In this document: piece after piece, positions 35,026-46,126 of the stretch
How the letters are laid out: each line of letters opens with the position of its first letter
How positions within the stretch are numbered: position 1 is the first letter of the stretch
Assembly (NCBI GenBank): GCA_000750105.3
Contig: JPHH03000040.1
Coordinates: forward strand, 62,001-126,000
DNA from: Tolypocladium sp. Sup5 PDA-1
Lineage: Eukaryota; Ascomycota; Sordariomycetes; Hypocreales; Ophiocordycipitaceae
Direction of reading: 5' to 3'
DNA length: 64,000 nt
Notes under the pieces: model-generated
Database searches by the model: none
What the model saw: the letters and a program-made list of their open reading frames with translations, nothing else
Told to the model about the DNA's origin: nothing
Position numbers and translations under genes: made by a program

Positions 35026-36072
35026 TTTCTAGGATACTGCTCGGCGGATTCCTCTGTGTGTGGTTCGACGGGTATTTGGAGGAGGCGGTGCGACGGTGCG
35101 AGTTGAGGTGGTGGTGCGTAGGTGAGGGTGTCGAATGCAGGTATGATGGTTCTACGAAACGGAAGCTGATTTTTTTCGCGGGTGCTGGTGGGTTTATGTA
35201 CTGCTAGCGCTGTTCTTCACCTTACGGAAGCAGAGGCTACGGAGTGTAGGTACCTCCTGGGTGGTGGTTTCCAGCCATGACGGGGGCGGAGAGGCAGTGG
35301 AGTCGAACCCTGGGCTTGCAAGGTTCCATTCTCATTCTTCGTCATCAGCCAACAAACAAACTTGGTCAACTGGTGAAGCTCCAGAAGCCTGAGAAAAGAG
35401 TCATCAAGCTGCCTACCTTGGTTTAGCAAGCAAGCAGGTACCTTGTCAAGCTTGTCATCAGGTCTTTATTTTCAGCGAGGTGGGTATCACTAAGGTACCG
35501 GATCTGACCCGCAAAGAGACGGAAAGTGTGACTCAGCTCGCCAAATTTCCTTGCCATCATCGCCCGTGTCTCGTTGTGTGACTCCTCGCTGCACCGCCCG
35601 TCGACGCTTGCATCAAAAGGTTTCGCTCAGCCATGCACCAAGGTACCGGTTAGTCACACGACTGCTGTACAAACTCCTCGAGGATTGAGATTTCCGTCCC
35701 CGCAAACGAGGTACAGTACGGGGTTAAAAGAGACCCCGATATAGCTTGCAGCCAGAAAGGTTGACATCGGATACTGGTTCAATGTCTCTTAAATCAAACT
35801 TCTCCTTCTGTATCGGGCAGCATGCATCTAGTCCAGCACAACGCCGCCGCATCTTCTGAGAAATCGCCATGCCAAAACCCGTCATACATGCAACATGGTA
35901 GCCTTCTTCACTCCAGGCCAAGCCCTTTTCTGTCCTCATGACCTTATCCTGGTATCAACTCGCCCCTTCTTATCAACAGAAGCGCTCTCGCAATGATGGC
36001 TCGTAAAACTCACACTCTCAAATTTGCTAGCCAGAGTCATGGACATCATCCCGCCTCCGTCTAGCGATGCAC
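35026..36072. other. Intergenic region with clustered AGGTACC
   Basis: 1047 bp without a supported gene. AGGTACC occurs at 35248, 35436, 35493 and 35641, the last two as AGGTACCGG. A T-loop-like word near 35296 does not fold as a tRNA. Confidence 0.5.
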
Positions 36073-38342
36073 TCAGAGAGTCCACACCGGCGCCTTCACC
36101 AGAACCTGGCGTCCTCTCACTTCGAGGGCCACGAATCCAGCAAACCGCACCTTGCTGGCGTCTTTGGGGGGGCCTGGGCGAGCTTCTCTGTCAGTACTTC
36201 TCAAATCCACCGATGAAGCGGTGCTGCCTTTCCTGCCGGCCTGGAACGTGCCGCTGGACTTGCTTATCAACGTACCAGCTTTGGCCTTATCTCCCCGCGC
36301 CTTGCCATTCTTGTCCTTGTCCTTGTCCGCTTCATCGTCGTCATCGTCCGCCTCCATCTCAGACTTCTGAGAATCCAACGTCGGCAGTCCCGTCTTCTCA
36401 ACCTCCATCAGGTGAGGCTGCACGAGATCCCCAGGCAGGGGATACATGAGTGCCACGTCCCGGCTTTCCAACGGCAGATTCGATGCGATGGCCACCGCCA
36501 GCTCCGCAATCATTGACGTGCTGCCCTCCACGCCAGGAGGAGGCGGGGTGCACAGGTACTGGTACAGGTACGCCGTCAGGTTCGTCGTCGCCTTGCTGGT
36601 CAGCATTGCCCGGCTGTCACCCGTCGCAGAGGAGTTGAGCCTCCTCTGCAGCCCATCCAGCGTCGCCATCCTCCAGTTCACAACCTTGGTCGTCAGTGCG
36701 TCAAACTCTTCCTGGCTGTGCATCGTGTAGGCGTTGCCCCGGATGCTGAGTTCAACCTCCTTCAGTTGCGAGCTGAGCTGCGGGTCCAGACCTGGGTGGA
36801 AGCACTTGTTGAAGACTTCCTCCACCATCCACCTCGTAACAATGGCTCGGCCGACCGCCGTCATCTCCTGCTTGCCCGTCTTGAGCGCATCCGCACTGGC
36901 ATAGCTCTCGAGCCACGAGGGCAGGCTGCGCCAGTCCTTGCGGATGTTGAAGGCCAGGTTATTGATGGCGCCATTGAGCCGGTTGAATCTGGTCGTGTAC
37001 TCGTTGTCATCCCATGCAGTCCGCGACTGGGACATGCGTTGATTGGCGACGGCGTTTTGGAGTTGTTCCACCTGGCCGGTCAGCTGCTCGATCTGGGATT
37101 TGCCGTCAAAGTAGAGACGCTTAACGTTCTTGTACTTGGTGACTGCGTAGACGTCAGCAACTGCTGATTCGCTAGTGCAAGGCAGGGCAGGAGACTCACG
37201 TAGGTCCTTGAATTGCTTCTCTCCCTCGGCGTCGCGGTCTGGGTTCGACGGCTGGGGGCTATTTCGGCCTTGGTCGATACCTCCGGGTCCCTCATACTGC
37301 GATGCCCGATCGCCTCGATAGGCGGGGTTTTGGGGGCCACCAGGTGGGGGCGGGAGAGGGCTCATGGGATTCAATGTAGATATGCTGCCCTGACGGTATC
37401 CTGGGGGTGGACCTAGCGGCGGCTCGACCTGACCTCGGAGACCTTTTTCGGCGTCCATCCGACGATTCGACGGCGGGGCTCCTCCGGGCGGAGCCATCGT
37501 GGGCTGTTGCTGAGGCTGGATGTTGGAAGTCTGAATTGAAGGAGGCTTGGGGGTTGCAGACGCCGCGTCTTGAACCTGAGTGGCCGAGTAGTGAACGGCG
37601 GGCGACGTCTGGGCAGATTGCTGCTGGGTGGCAGATCTCTGGTCTGGATCAGTGATGGGCGACTCGTGCGAAAGCTGAGAAATGGTCTCAGGGTTTTGCT
37701 GCTGCTGAGGCCCTGTTCCCAGGTGACTTGTGACGATGCGTGGCTCTGAGCCTGGCTGATACGGACCTTGGGGTGAGTTGGTGGGGTAATGGAACTGCTG
37801 CTGCTGCTGCTGCTGGCGACCCTGCGATGACGGATGGTCGTACGCTACACCTTGCTGCTGCTGGGGGTCGTAGCGAATTTGTTGGTCCTGGATATGCAGC
37901 GTTCCTTGACGTTGCAGCGGCTGCTGTTGCGGAGGCGGGGGCTGCTGTTGGAGTTGGTGCTGGAGCTGCTGTTGCTGGTGGGGTGGAGGGTGTTCCGGCG
38001 GCTGGTAGAGCTCGTCGTAGGGCGATAACTCGAGCTGTTCGCCGGACACCTGGCGGATGGTGGTATTGGCGAGGGCAATTCGGGAGTTCTGCGGCGGAAG
38101 ATCGACGTTAGAGTCTTGTGCAGAATATGGATACTCGTCGACCTCGCCCAGGTGCTGCAAAGGAGACGGCTGTTGGCTGTATGAGCCCTGGGCGTGCCAG
38201 TCACGGTCGGGCGGCTGCTGTGTCGGCTGGGATAGGCTGGTCTTGATGACTGGAGGGTTGCTCACCCTCTTGGATGGCCTGCGACCGAGCCCTGCGGTGT
38301 TGTCGTAGGAGCTTTGATGGCCGTGGCCCTGGTGTTGCGGGG

Positions 38343-38376
<34 letters not shown>

Positions 38377-38824
38377 TTGGTGGTGGTGCGGGGTGTCGTG
38401 CGAGCTGCGTCCAGAGCTGAAGATGCCCTTGATCAGCTTGCGAGTCGACCGCTTCTCGGGGGCGTTTGTGGCAATCGGTGGCGGCTGCTGGTAGCTGCCC
38501 GTGCTGGGAAGATCGTCAATGGAGCCGCCCGAGGCGATGCCGTAGACCTGCTGCTGCTGCTGCTGCTGCTGGTGTTGAGGCGGTGGTGCTTGGGTGTGGA
38601 GGGGCGGCTGCTGCTGGTGAAGGGCAGCCCCGTAGCGCTGGCTCTGGGAGCGGCTGACGGCAGCGTCAGCAAAGTCGACAGGCGTCTGCGGCGGCTGCTG
38701 GCGGCCGTCAAACACAGGCGAGCTGCCGACACTGACGCCAGGAGGGATCTGCAGCGGCGAGGGGTGGACGCCGGCCGACTGCGGATTGTAGAGGTGAGGA
38801 GGCGGCTGCGGCTGCTGCTGTTGG

Positions 38825-38856
<32 letters not shown>

Positions 38857-39105
38857 TTGCACGTCGACAAAAGACTCGCTGGAGCTGAGGGCCGTGGTGG
38901 ACGACAAGGCTGATTGGGGGATCGCTGCGTCTGCAGGCGAGTCGGCCTGGCCTGCACCACTATTTGCAGCGCCCGAGCCCGAGCCCGAGCCTGAGCCAGG
39001 GGCAGCTCCAGACACAGACACAGGCGAGACGGCAGACAGCGGCGTCTCGGCTATTGCGTGCTGCGAACGGTTGCTGTGCTTGCTCAAGCGACCAAAGCTC
39101 GGCAT
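36073..39105 (-). CDS. Poly-glutamine protein with conserved-looking C-terminal helical domain, uncharacterised
   Basis: Two exons on the minus strand (39105-37200, 37142-36073) give 991 residues. Residues 1 to about 620 are low-complexity: Gly-Ser repeats near 38-47, four long Gln tracts encoded mainly by CAG, many Pro and His, and a basic patch KRSTRKLIKGIFSSGRSS. From about 635 the sequence changes to a regular helical region: TKYKNVKRLYFDGKSQIEQL, RFNRLNGAINNLAFNIRKDW, GRAIVTRWMVEEVFNKCFHP and ELAVAIASNLPLESRDVALM, then an acidic-basic tail. The 57-bp intron (GTGAGT...GCAG) is a multiple of three with no stop; splicing is favoured by its strong sites. I recognise no named family. It could be a cortical or signalling scaffold, but that is speculation. 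Confidence 0.78.
37791..37816. repeat. CTG/CAG trinucleotide tract (poly-Q coding)
   Basis: Uninterrupted (ctg)n inside the poly-Q gene, translated as a Gln run on the minus strand. Confidence 0.8.
38345..38380. repeat. CTG/CAG trinucleotide tract (poly-Q coding)
   Basis: Mixed ctg and ttg units, i.e. CAG and CAA on the coding strand, giving about 12 consecutive Gln. Confidence 0.8.
38549..38572. repeat. CTG/CAG trinucleotide tract (poly-Q coding)
   Basis: Nearly pure (ctg)8 encoding a run of eight Gln on the minus strand. Confidence 0.8.
38810..38860. repeat. CTG/CAG trinucleotide tract (poly-Q coding)
   Basis: The longest tract: four Gln, one His, then about twelve Gln on the coding strand. 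Likely length-variable between isolates. Confidence 0.8.
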
Positions 39106-39240
39106 CCTCGCACCAAGTAGACGTCCACTTCTGGCCGCGTCTGCTGCTGCTGATGCTGATGTCGCCGCACGGGGACACGGGGAGGAAGGGTCGGGAATCG
39201 GGATGAGTGGCGGTGGATGACGGGAGGGAGAGGCAGTGAT

Positions 39241-39263
39241 GCGCTGCGCTGCGCTGCGCTGCG
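39241..39263. repeat. GCGCT pentamer microsatellite, about 4 copies
   Basis: gcgct repeated in tandem just upstream of the poly-Q gene start, in its promoter or leader. Confidence 0.8.
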
Positions 39264-41188
39264 ATGCTCGACCTGAAGCTGATGCTGCTGATGTTGCTAA
39301 TCTTGTGATGACAGGACTGCAAGGCGACGGGTCGTTGCGCCTCGTCGGGATCTCTCCTTTTTTGGGGCCACCAGACAGCTCTCCTCTCTCCTACTCCAAA
39401 CCCCTCATCGGCTGCAGCAAGCCGCTTCACAGAGCGCGTGTCGGACCCAGGCCCAATGCCCAGGTGGGAAAGGTAGGAGGCTCACTGGGAGGGGCGCGAC
39501 GGGGCTGTGCAGGCGTTCCTCGGACGGCTTGGATGCTGGTGCTGACAAGACAGGAGGAGCCAGGTGATGAGGATGCGCCGTCGTTGTATAAGTTGACGGA
39601 CGAGCGGTGGCTGACTTTCCAAAGGAAGCCAGGCCGGGATCCACAGCGAGTCAAGCGGCCAATATCGTCAACAATGCCGGCCGTCTTAAAAAGCCGGCGC
39701 GCGCTCAGGGGGTGCAAGTGGACAGATGTAGGTGACTGGTGAGTGGTGAGAAGGTCGAGGCTCAGCTGAGCTGAAAGATGGGATGAGAGCGAACACGCGC
39801 CATGATGACAGGGCTGATCGGCCTCACGTTGGTAGACAATTGGCCCGGTTGCGTTGGAGGCAGCGAGGCTGCTGCTCTACTGTACGGTAGCTCCGGTGGA
39901 CGACTTGCCAAGAGAGGCAAGGTCATGGAACTTCCTCACCGTCGACGAATACGGCCTGGGCTGGGGTGAGATGGAATTGGGGTGGAGATGTCTAGGTCTC
40001 AGTTCTATTATTATTCCACTCCAATGCCACGCTGGGTAGACGCCGGCGGAGCCTCTCCTAATCGGACGAAACGACCGTATTTATTCCCGTCTGACCTCGC
40101 ATCACGTCGACGCGAACACGACAAATCCCGTGCAACGGCAAGTGCCAAGATGAACGGTTGTGTGCGTGCACAGATGAGAGCAGTCATGGCAGCCCTGGCA
40201 TACTAGTGGCACGCCACAGCTCAAGTTGCAACCAACATGGGTACCAAGCGATGTTACAAAGAAGCTCTTAAAAAACCGTCAAAGTATCGGTTACGGTACA
40301 TACCTACGAGTAGGTAGGTAGGGCTCCAGGCAATCCCCCCCAGGGTCCATCGAGACATGTTTCATGCAAATGCTACCGTATCGTGATGTAGTATTACGAG
40401 TATATCTTAAGCACGGAGCAGTCACTCCGTACAACCACCAGCCTTCGTAGTGCGTCATTCCAGTGGACTACGAAGTACGGTATGTCTGGTCGGTTGACAA
40501 TGGCAACGCACGCCGATATAAGCTTGGTGTTCATGTGATATTCATGTTCGATGCGAGACGTCTGGCAAGGATTGTATAGGTACGTACTTCGTAGGTATGT
40601 CCAACACCAGACGTCAATTCTGGCAGGACGTTCGCGTAACGTCTAGCTCTTGGCTAAGGTATTCTGGATCACAACTGAACGTGCAGTTGCATGTACCTCG
40701 ATACCAGCCTGAGTTGATACGGGATTGCATTACAACAATCCAAATTATCCAAGTGCACGTCATAAGGGAGCTTGTTGGGATCGCCCGGAGTCTCAAGAGT
40801 CAACTGCACAGAGTCAACTGCACGAAGTCGTTGTTCGGGCATGCAGGACGGGCGATTCCATCAAACAAGGGCAACGGAATTCGTACATGGCTAATGGCTC
40901 CTGGCCCGGCGTTTTTGATGCTACTGGTGCCCAGATTTGGCCATCCCCACCTTGTGAGAAGCGAATCGTGTGCCTTCTACTCCGTATTTCCCAGCATGTT
41001 GAGATGCCGTTACTGCTCCACCCCAGCCACCCTACATCAACCTCTCGACCTTGAAGCCCAAGCTTGCTTCTTGCCGTGTATAAGTCAAAACCAGGTGTTT
41101 TGTCTGCATATGAAGAGCAGAGATGGCGATTCTGCCCCGACGCGGAGAGGCGATTTCATGGTTTGTGCCGATTGATGCGCAGTTGCGA

Positions 41189-41260
41189 AAGGTTTGGCCT
41201 CCACCAAGGTTTGACCTTCCACTTCCACCAAAGGTTTGACCTTCCACCATAAGTTTGACC
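41189..41260. repeat. Imperfect tandem repeat, unit about 20 nt
   Basis: The core aaggtttgaccttccacca appears about three times with small insertions and base changes, plus a partial copy (taagtttgacc). Confidence 0.75.
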
Positions 41261-41485
41261 GTCACCTGAACATTCGGAAGGAAATGTGACTCCCGAGCCC
41301 CTACCTATAAAATCTCGCCAGGCCCCAAACATGCATCTCCTCTTCTTTCTTCTGCAACATCTTTTTTACCTTGCTATCAACGCAAGTCGATCAACTTGGC
41401 CTCACCACTGTGATCCGATCGCTAGCGAAGCCATTGGCCTGCAAGCCTGTACAAAAGGTCACGGTTGGTTGTCTTGAGGATACGG

Positions 41486-41502
41486 TACGGACGTAGTCCG
41501 TA
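41486..41502. repeat. 17-bp inverted repeat
   Basis: TACGGAC, spacer GTA, GTCCGTA: two 7-bp arms in perfect inversion. Intergenic. Confidence 0.85.
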
Positions 41503-41583
41503 GGTTACTTCTGGTGGATTTGGGTCCGGGCCCGGCGCGCTGCACCGGTCGCCTTCCCCGCCTCCGAGGCTGTGGGCGCCGCC

Positions 41584-42083
41584 ATGTCTGACGACCTTGA
41601 GATGTCGCACGGTTCGCCAACGCGTCAACCAAGCGTACCAGTGGATTCCGTGGGCAATTCGCAGCACCAGCAAACCGTGAACCAGCTCCAGGCGAGCATC
41701 ACCGGTCATCGCGGCGCTGGTCAGTTTGTCTCCCACCCCCTTCTTCCTCCCATCCCGCGGTATATTTCGAGAGTCTAACATATCACAGTTTGGTCAACGA
41801 GATACGACGAGCACAGAATATCAACACCCTCTTAGCAGATGAACATTCGGAGCTCGTCCCCCTGGTGGATGTGCAGAATTGCTGGAATATTCCTAGGTTC
41901 CTCAAAACTGCACCAGATTTGATAGATACCAGTGGTAAGTCACTCCTCACCAACCTCCGAGAATATGTCCTAACTTTGGTGGACGATGAGGTACGGCGAC
42001 TCTCGAATGCGCTCGGCATCCCGACACAGCTGGTTGGCATCGTGGTGGTACGATATCGAGTTGTAAAGGCCGTGGGGGTATAA
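41584..42083 (+). pseudogene. Possible broken or misread small gene
   Basis: Two stretches look protein-like. The first runs from ATG 41584 (MSDDLEMSHGSPTRQ, Gln/Ser-rich) to a good donor GTCAGT at 41720. The second, from 41789, follows TCTAACATATCACAG and reads VNEIRRAQNINTLLADEHSE, then WNIPRFLKTAPDLIDTSG. The obvious splice (41720-41788) does not keep phase between the two frames, and I found no alternative site that does. Either a frameshift has broken the gene, the true first exon is elsewhere, or one of the frames is chance. I recognise no family. Confidence 0.3.
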
Positions 42084-42629
42084 CGTAAGAGGATGGCTAT
42101 TTGCAGAGATAAAAATCTCTATTTGCAGAGAGACTTTGGACAATTCTGGTCCGCGCCGCCAGATTCTCTAGAAATTCATCAATATATCGAAGGCAATGAA
42201 GACATTAGATTGCATTCGCGCAATTACAAAATAACTAATTTACCCAGCTCAAACAGTATGCACGCTTTCATTTACGCATCGCGAGATTTTTGCTAGACTA
42301 CTTGCGTATTTGCGTCGTTCAGGCGCAAAGTCGTTGCCTACAGCTCCCAAAGTTCTGTTGTCATGGTTTTAAGCTTCGCTCTCCCAATTACTTCCCGATT
42401 TGGTTACTGGTTTGCGGGGTGAATGCGGGTGCCGCGGGCGGCGCCATGATGGAGGACCCCGAATCATCGCCGCTGATGGTCCGTGGCCTATCTTTGGGTT
42501 GGAGATAAGTGGCCATTGCTTCTCGTCCTCTTTATCGCACCTCACCTCCTCCCGACTCTCGAGCTCAGAAACTCGCATGTTGTCGTTGCCTCCATGTAAC
42601 TGCCCTTGAGACCCACGTCCTCGCTCACG

Positions 42630-44495
42630 ATGCTTCTCCTCTCTCCCGTCTACATCGCCGCGGCGGCATGCCTGCTGCTCGTTGTTTACCTGGTCCGTTG
42701 CCTCAGCTCACCGCTCCGGAAGGTGCCAGGGCCGACCGTTTCCCTCTTCACCTCCCTCGTGCTCAAGTGGAAGGAAATCAATGCCAGCAGGACCGTCTAC
42801 ATCCATGAGCTGCACGAGAAGTATGGCTCGGTTGTACGGGTGGCACCCAACGAGGTGTCGTTTACGTCCTGGCCGGCCGTGAAAGAGATATACTGTTCGG
42901 GCGGAAGCGGATACGACAAGTCGGACTTTTATAATCTCTTCAGAATCTATGGCCGGAGGTGAGTTGTCGCGTGCAAGGCGAAGCGGTTTGAGGCAGAAGC
43001 AGCCCTCTTACACATCTTGTTTCAGGACAATGTTCACGACTCTGAATAAGGCAGATGTAGGCAATGGACTGCCCGTACTGTACATCTCCCCTTGGCTGAC
43101 CTGATAATAGCACGCCAAACGGAAGAGGATCCTTGCCGACCGCTATGCCAACACCAACGTCATGCGCAGCGTCTCCATGCATGGCATCCAGGAGCGCTCC
43201 AGCGCGTTTGTCCACCGTTGCGCTTCGACCTCGACGAGCAAGACCTCGGAGATTTTCGTCAGTCCTGATGACGCCGGTTGTGGATGAGTGACAGCTAACA
43301 TATTGGACAGATGGGTTTGTCCACGATCAGCAACCACGGTGATACTGGTAACTGACAGATCTAGCCTTGCACGCCTATGCCTGCGACTGTGTCACCCACC
43401 ACCTGTTCCACCCCAACGGCTCGGACTGCCTGGGGAAGGAAGAGGACGAGGACATGATGCACCAAGTGGCAGCCGACGACAGCCTGCAGCGTGAGTCTGA
43501 ACTATACCCACTTGATGAGAGGTCAGAGCCTTGGAACTTACATCTGACAATGCACACCAGATCGTCTCATCTCTTACTATAGCCCGACTCTCCATCGCCT
43601 GTTTGCGAGGGTCCTGTCGCTGTTTGTGAAGCCCAGGGAGGTGCCGTTGGCTGACAATTATGTGCTGTCGACGAGCCAACGCACCGACGCGGCAAGCTTC
43701 ACGCTGATGAGTCGTCTGGAAGAGAAGAATGGCGAACTCGACTCGATTGATATGGCGGCCGAGTGCCTAGACCACATGGTAGCGGGAATCGACACTACAG
43801 GAGACACGCTGTGCTTCCTCATGTGGGAGCTGTCGCAGCCGCGGTCTATCCGCTACCAGCGAAGACTTGCGGAGGAGCTTCGAAACAGCCCTGGGCCGTC
43901 CATCGATCAGCTGCCGCTGCTGGATGCTATCCTGTGCGAGACCCTACGTTGCTACCCTGCGATCCCCATGTCCCTGCCGCGTCTTGTGCCCCAGGGAGGT
44001 CGGACGATCGACGGCTTCTTGTTCCCGGAGAACACCATCGTGAGCTGCCAGGCGTACTCGGTGCACCGCATCAACCGGGATGTGTTCCCAGATGCGGACA
44101 GGTTCGACCCGGACCGGTGGGTGGCAGCGGATGGAGACGCGGACAGGAGGCGGCTGCTGTTTGCCTTTGCCAACGGAGGGAGAGGCTGCGTGGGAAAGCA
44201 GTGAGTTGGCCCGTGGAGTCACAAGCTTCCAATGGAGCAAGCAAGCAAACAAGCTAACTCGACACAACACAGCCTTGCCCTGGCCGAGATGAAGACGCTG
44301 CTCCGAGACGTCTATTCCAGATTTAGCACGACGCCTGACCCGTCCATGACGGAGGAGTCGATGACCATGTCTGACCAGCTCATCTCGACGCGGCCGCTTG
44401 GCAGGAGATGCTTGCTGCAGTTTCACCCGCTGGTGGACGGTGCCACCGTGGACAGCGAGAAACAGCCAGTGGGCGACGTGTCAGGCAACCTGTGA
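42630..44495 (+). CDS. Cytochrome P450 monooxygenase
   Basis: Seven exons (42630-42958, 43026-43056, 43111-43257, 43311-43314, 43359-43490, 43561-44200, 44273-44495) give 501 residues. An N-terminal membrane anchor (about residues 1-25) precedes the Pro-rich hinge (LRKVPGPT). Motifs: I-helix AGIDTT (289-294), ETLR (E341-R344, ExxR), FDPDRW, and the heme loop FANGGRGCVG (417-426) with Cys424 as heme ligand, so all catalytic landmarks are present. The fourth exon is a 4-nt microexon (ATGG); it gives SEIFMDLALHAYACDCV, the best fit to P450s of this kind. A model without it must use a weak donor inside SPDDAGC. It is alone, with no biosynthetic backbone gene in the window. Substrate unknown. Confidence 0.85.
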
Positions 44496-46126
44496 GGCGA
44501 CTTTGTCACAGAACGCCGGTGGAGGTCCTTGACGCGATCCATGCTGCGAACGTTCTCTGGACAATGATAGTGAATGAGTTGAAACGCATATAGGTAAATA
44601 GAGCACACGCATGTCACACACAGCATAACGATGGGACGTCAAGGGGTCGGAACCGTCCCAGTAAGGCTGAAGGTGTCGTACTCGTAATACCTAGCCTGGC
44701 TGAATGGACCTTCGTGCATTGGGCATGACGCTGTGAAACCCCGGGGGAGCCGAGTGCCGTGGCCGGCTGTGCGACGGCAACCCTGCCTTGCCTCTGGATG
44801 CCTTACTCGTAACTTACTGCCCAGTCCGTTCCGGCTGGTGACAGACCTACGTGAAGACGTCGAGAACAGGAATAGTGCACGAATGTACGAAGTACTCGTA
44901 GAGCAAGGCAAACAAACCATGGAGGCATCCACGCACGCTCCGCGTCTGTCGTCGCGCATTCACGGTCACTGCGCCGCCCTCTGCCCTTAAAACCGAATCC
45001 CCGAGTCGAGCGCACTCGTCCCCTGCGGCGCCTCCGTGACGTCTTCCTGTCGCGCCAAAGTGGCGTGCGGACTTACGAGTAGAAAAAAAACTCTGACGAC
45101 GGCTGTGATTGGTGGCTCGACGAGCCTGCACTGGTGCCAGAGCGCTTCTAGGGCAAACGTGCTTGACGTGGTGCCCGGGGGGCCGGGGCGGGGCGGGTGT
45201 CGTTCCCCTGCTCCCCGGCTTCCGAGGCCTGGAAGTAGCAGCCCGCCGCCCTAAATCGGGTACGTTTCAGCGGCCGCTTCTCGCTTCAGGGCCTGAGGCG
45301 TGCCCGACGTGGTCGCTGCAGGCGCCCAGTTTCCAGCTGGGCCCGGGCAGCCGACGCCAACCCCCACCTCCCAAAATCTCTGCCACAAATTCCAGTCCAC
45401 ATCGCCTCTTTTGTCGCCTTCTCTCTCCACTTCTTCTCTCTGCCTCCCTCCCACTTCCACCACCAACCGTCTTCTCTGCACGCCTCTGTCCGGAGAACGC
45501 TCGTCGCAACGCTTTCCCGTTGAATCTGCGCTTTCGACACAACCGCTTGGCCTGCTGACTCTCCCGTCGGTCGCAGCGCGCAAATCCGCAACGCTCCTCC
45601 ACCAAAACCACCACCTCGCCCCGCCACAGACATCGTTCGATCACGGTGCCGACCAGTTTCCAACGCCGCCGCCAGCAATCCCCTCGAGCGCCGTATTCTC
45701 GCCTCTTGCACTCCAAGAAGAACCCGACACTTAGTATCCCTCGGTGCACATTTGCTGTTTATGTATCAGCACGATCCGCTCAACGTGTACTCACACCTCT
45801 TCAAGCTGCAGTTGTTTCGCATACCGCGAAAACCGTGTAGCCCCGACATCAGTTCCGACGGCTGAATACTCGACCTTGGAGTTCATGCCTACCCTACTGC
45901 ATCCCACGACTTTGTTCGGTTTGCCCCATGTCAAACACACGTCTCCTTGAGCTCTGATACCTTCCCTGCTCGACCCGCTTCGCCAGCTCTCTTTGTCTCG
46001 CGAGAATCCTCTTGATGACGCATTCGTCGCCTTGAAGCTTCCTCTCCAACAGCCCCAAACCCTTCGTCAAGCCTCGACCATTCCACTCCACACATCCTCG
46101 TTCATCGTTCTTCAGCAACCGCCACC
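44496..46126. other. Intergenic region and long pyrimidine-rich eIF5 leader
   Basis: 1.63 kb without a supported gene. From about 45360 to 46126 the plus strand is C/T-rich, consistent with a promoter and long 5' leader for eIF5. Short upstream frames in this part could be uORFs, but their position relative to the transcript start is unknown. Confidence 0.5.

Larger units (their letters stand above)
39106..42629. other. 3.5-kb gene-poor region upstream of the P450
   Basis: Holds a GCGCT pentamer array at 39241-39263, several TAC/GTA-rich words (40300-40600), TACTCCGTA at 40978-40986, imperfect tandem repeats at 41189-41260, an inverted repeat at 41486-41502 and a possible gene remnant at 41584-42083. 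A 192-codon frame at 40597-41175 shows no domain or splice structure, and I leave it out. From about 42080 to 42400 the sequence is AT-richer than the flanks. Confidence 0.5.

Noticed and set aside
35280..35320. tRNA-like T-loop word (ggttcgactcc on the minus strand)
   Set aside because: The flanking bases do not form a T stem and no acceptor or anticodon stem can be drawn.
40597..41175. 192-codon plus-strand frame
   Set aside because: No domain, no splice context, mixed composition without coding bias; judged chance.
42630..44495. Secondary-metabolite gene cluster around the P450
   Set aside because: No polyketide synthase, NRPS, terpene cyclase, transporter or cluster regulator within the window; flanks are housekeeping genes.
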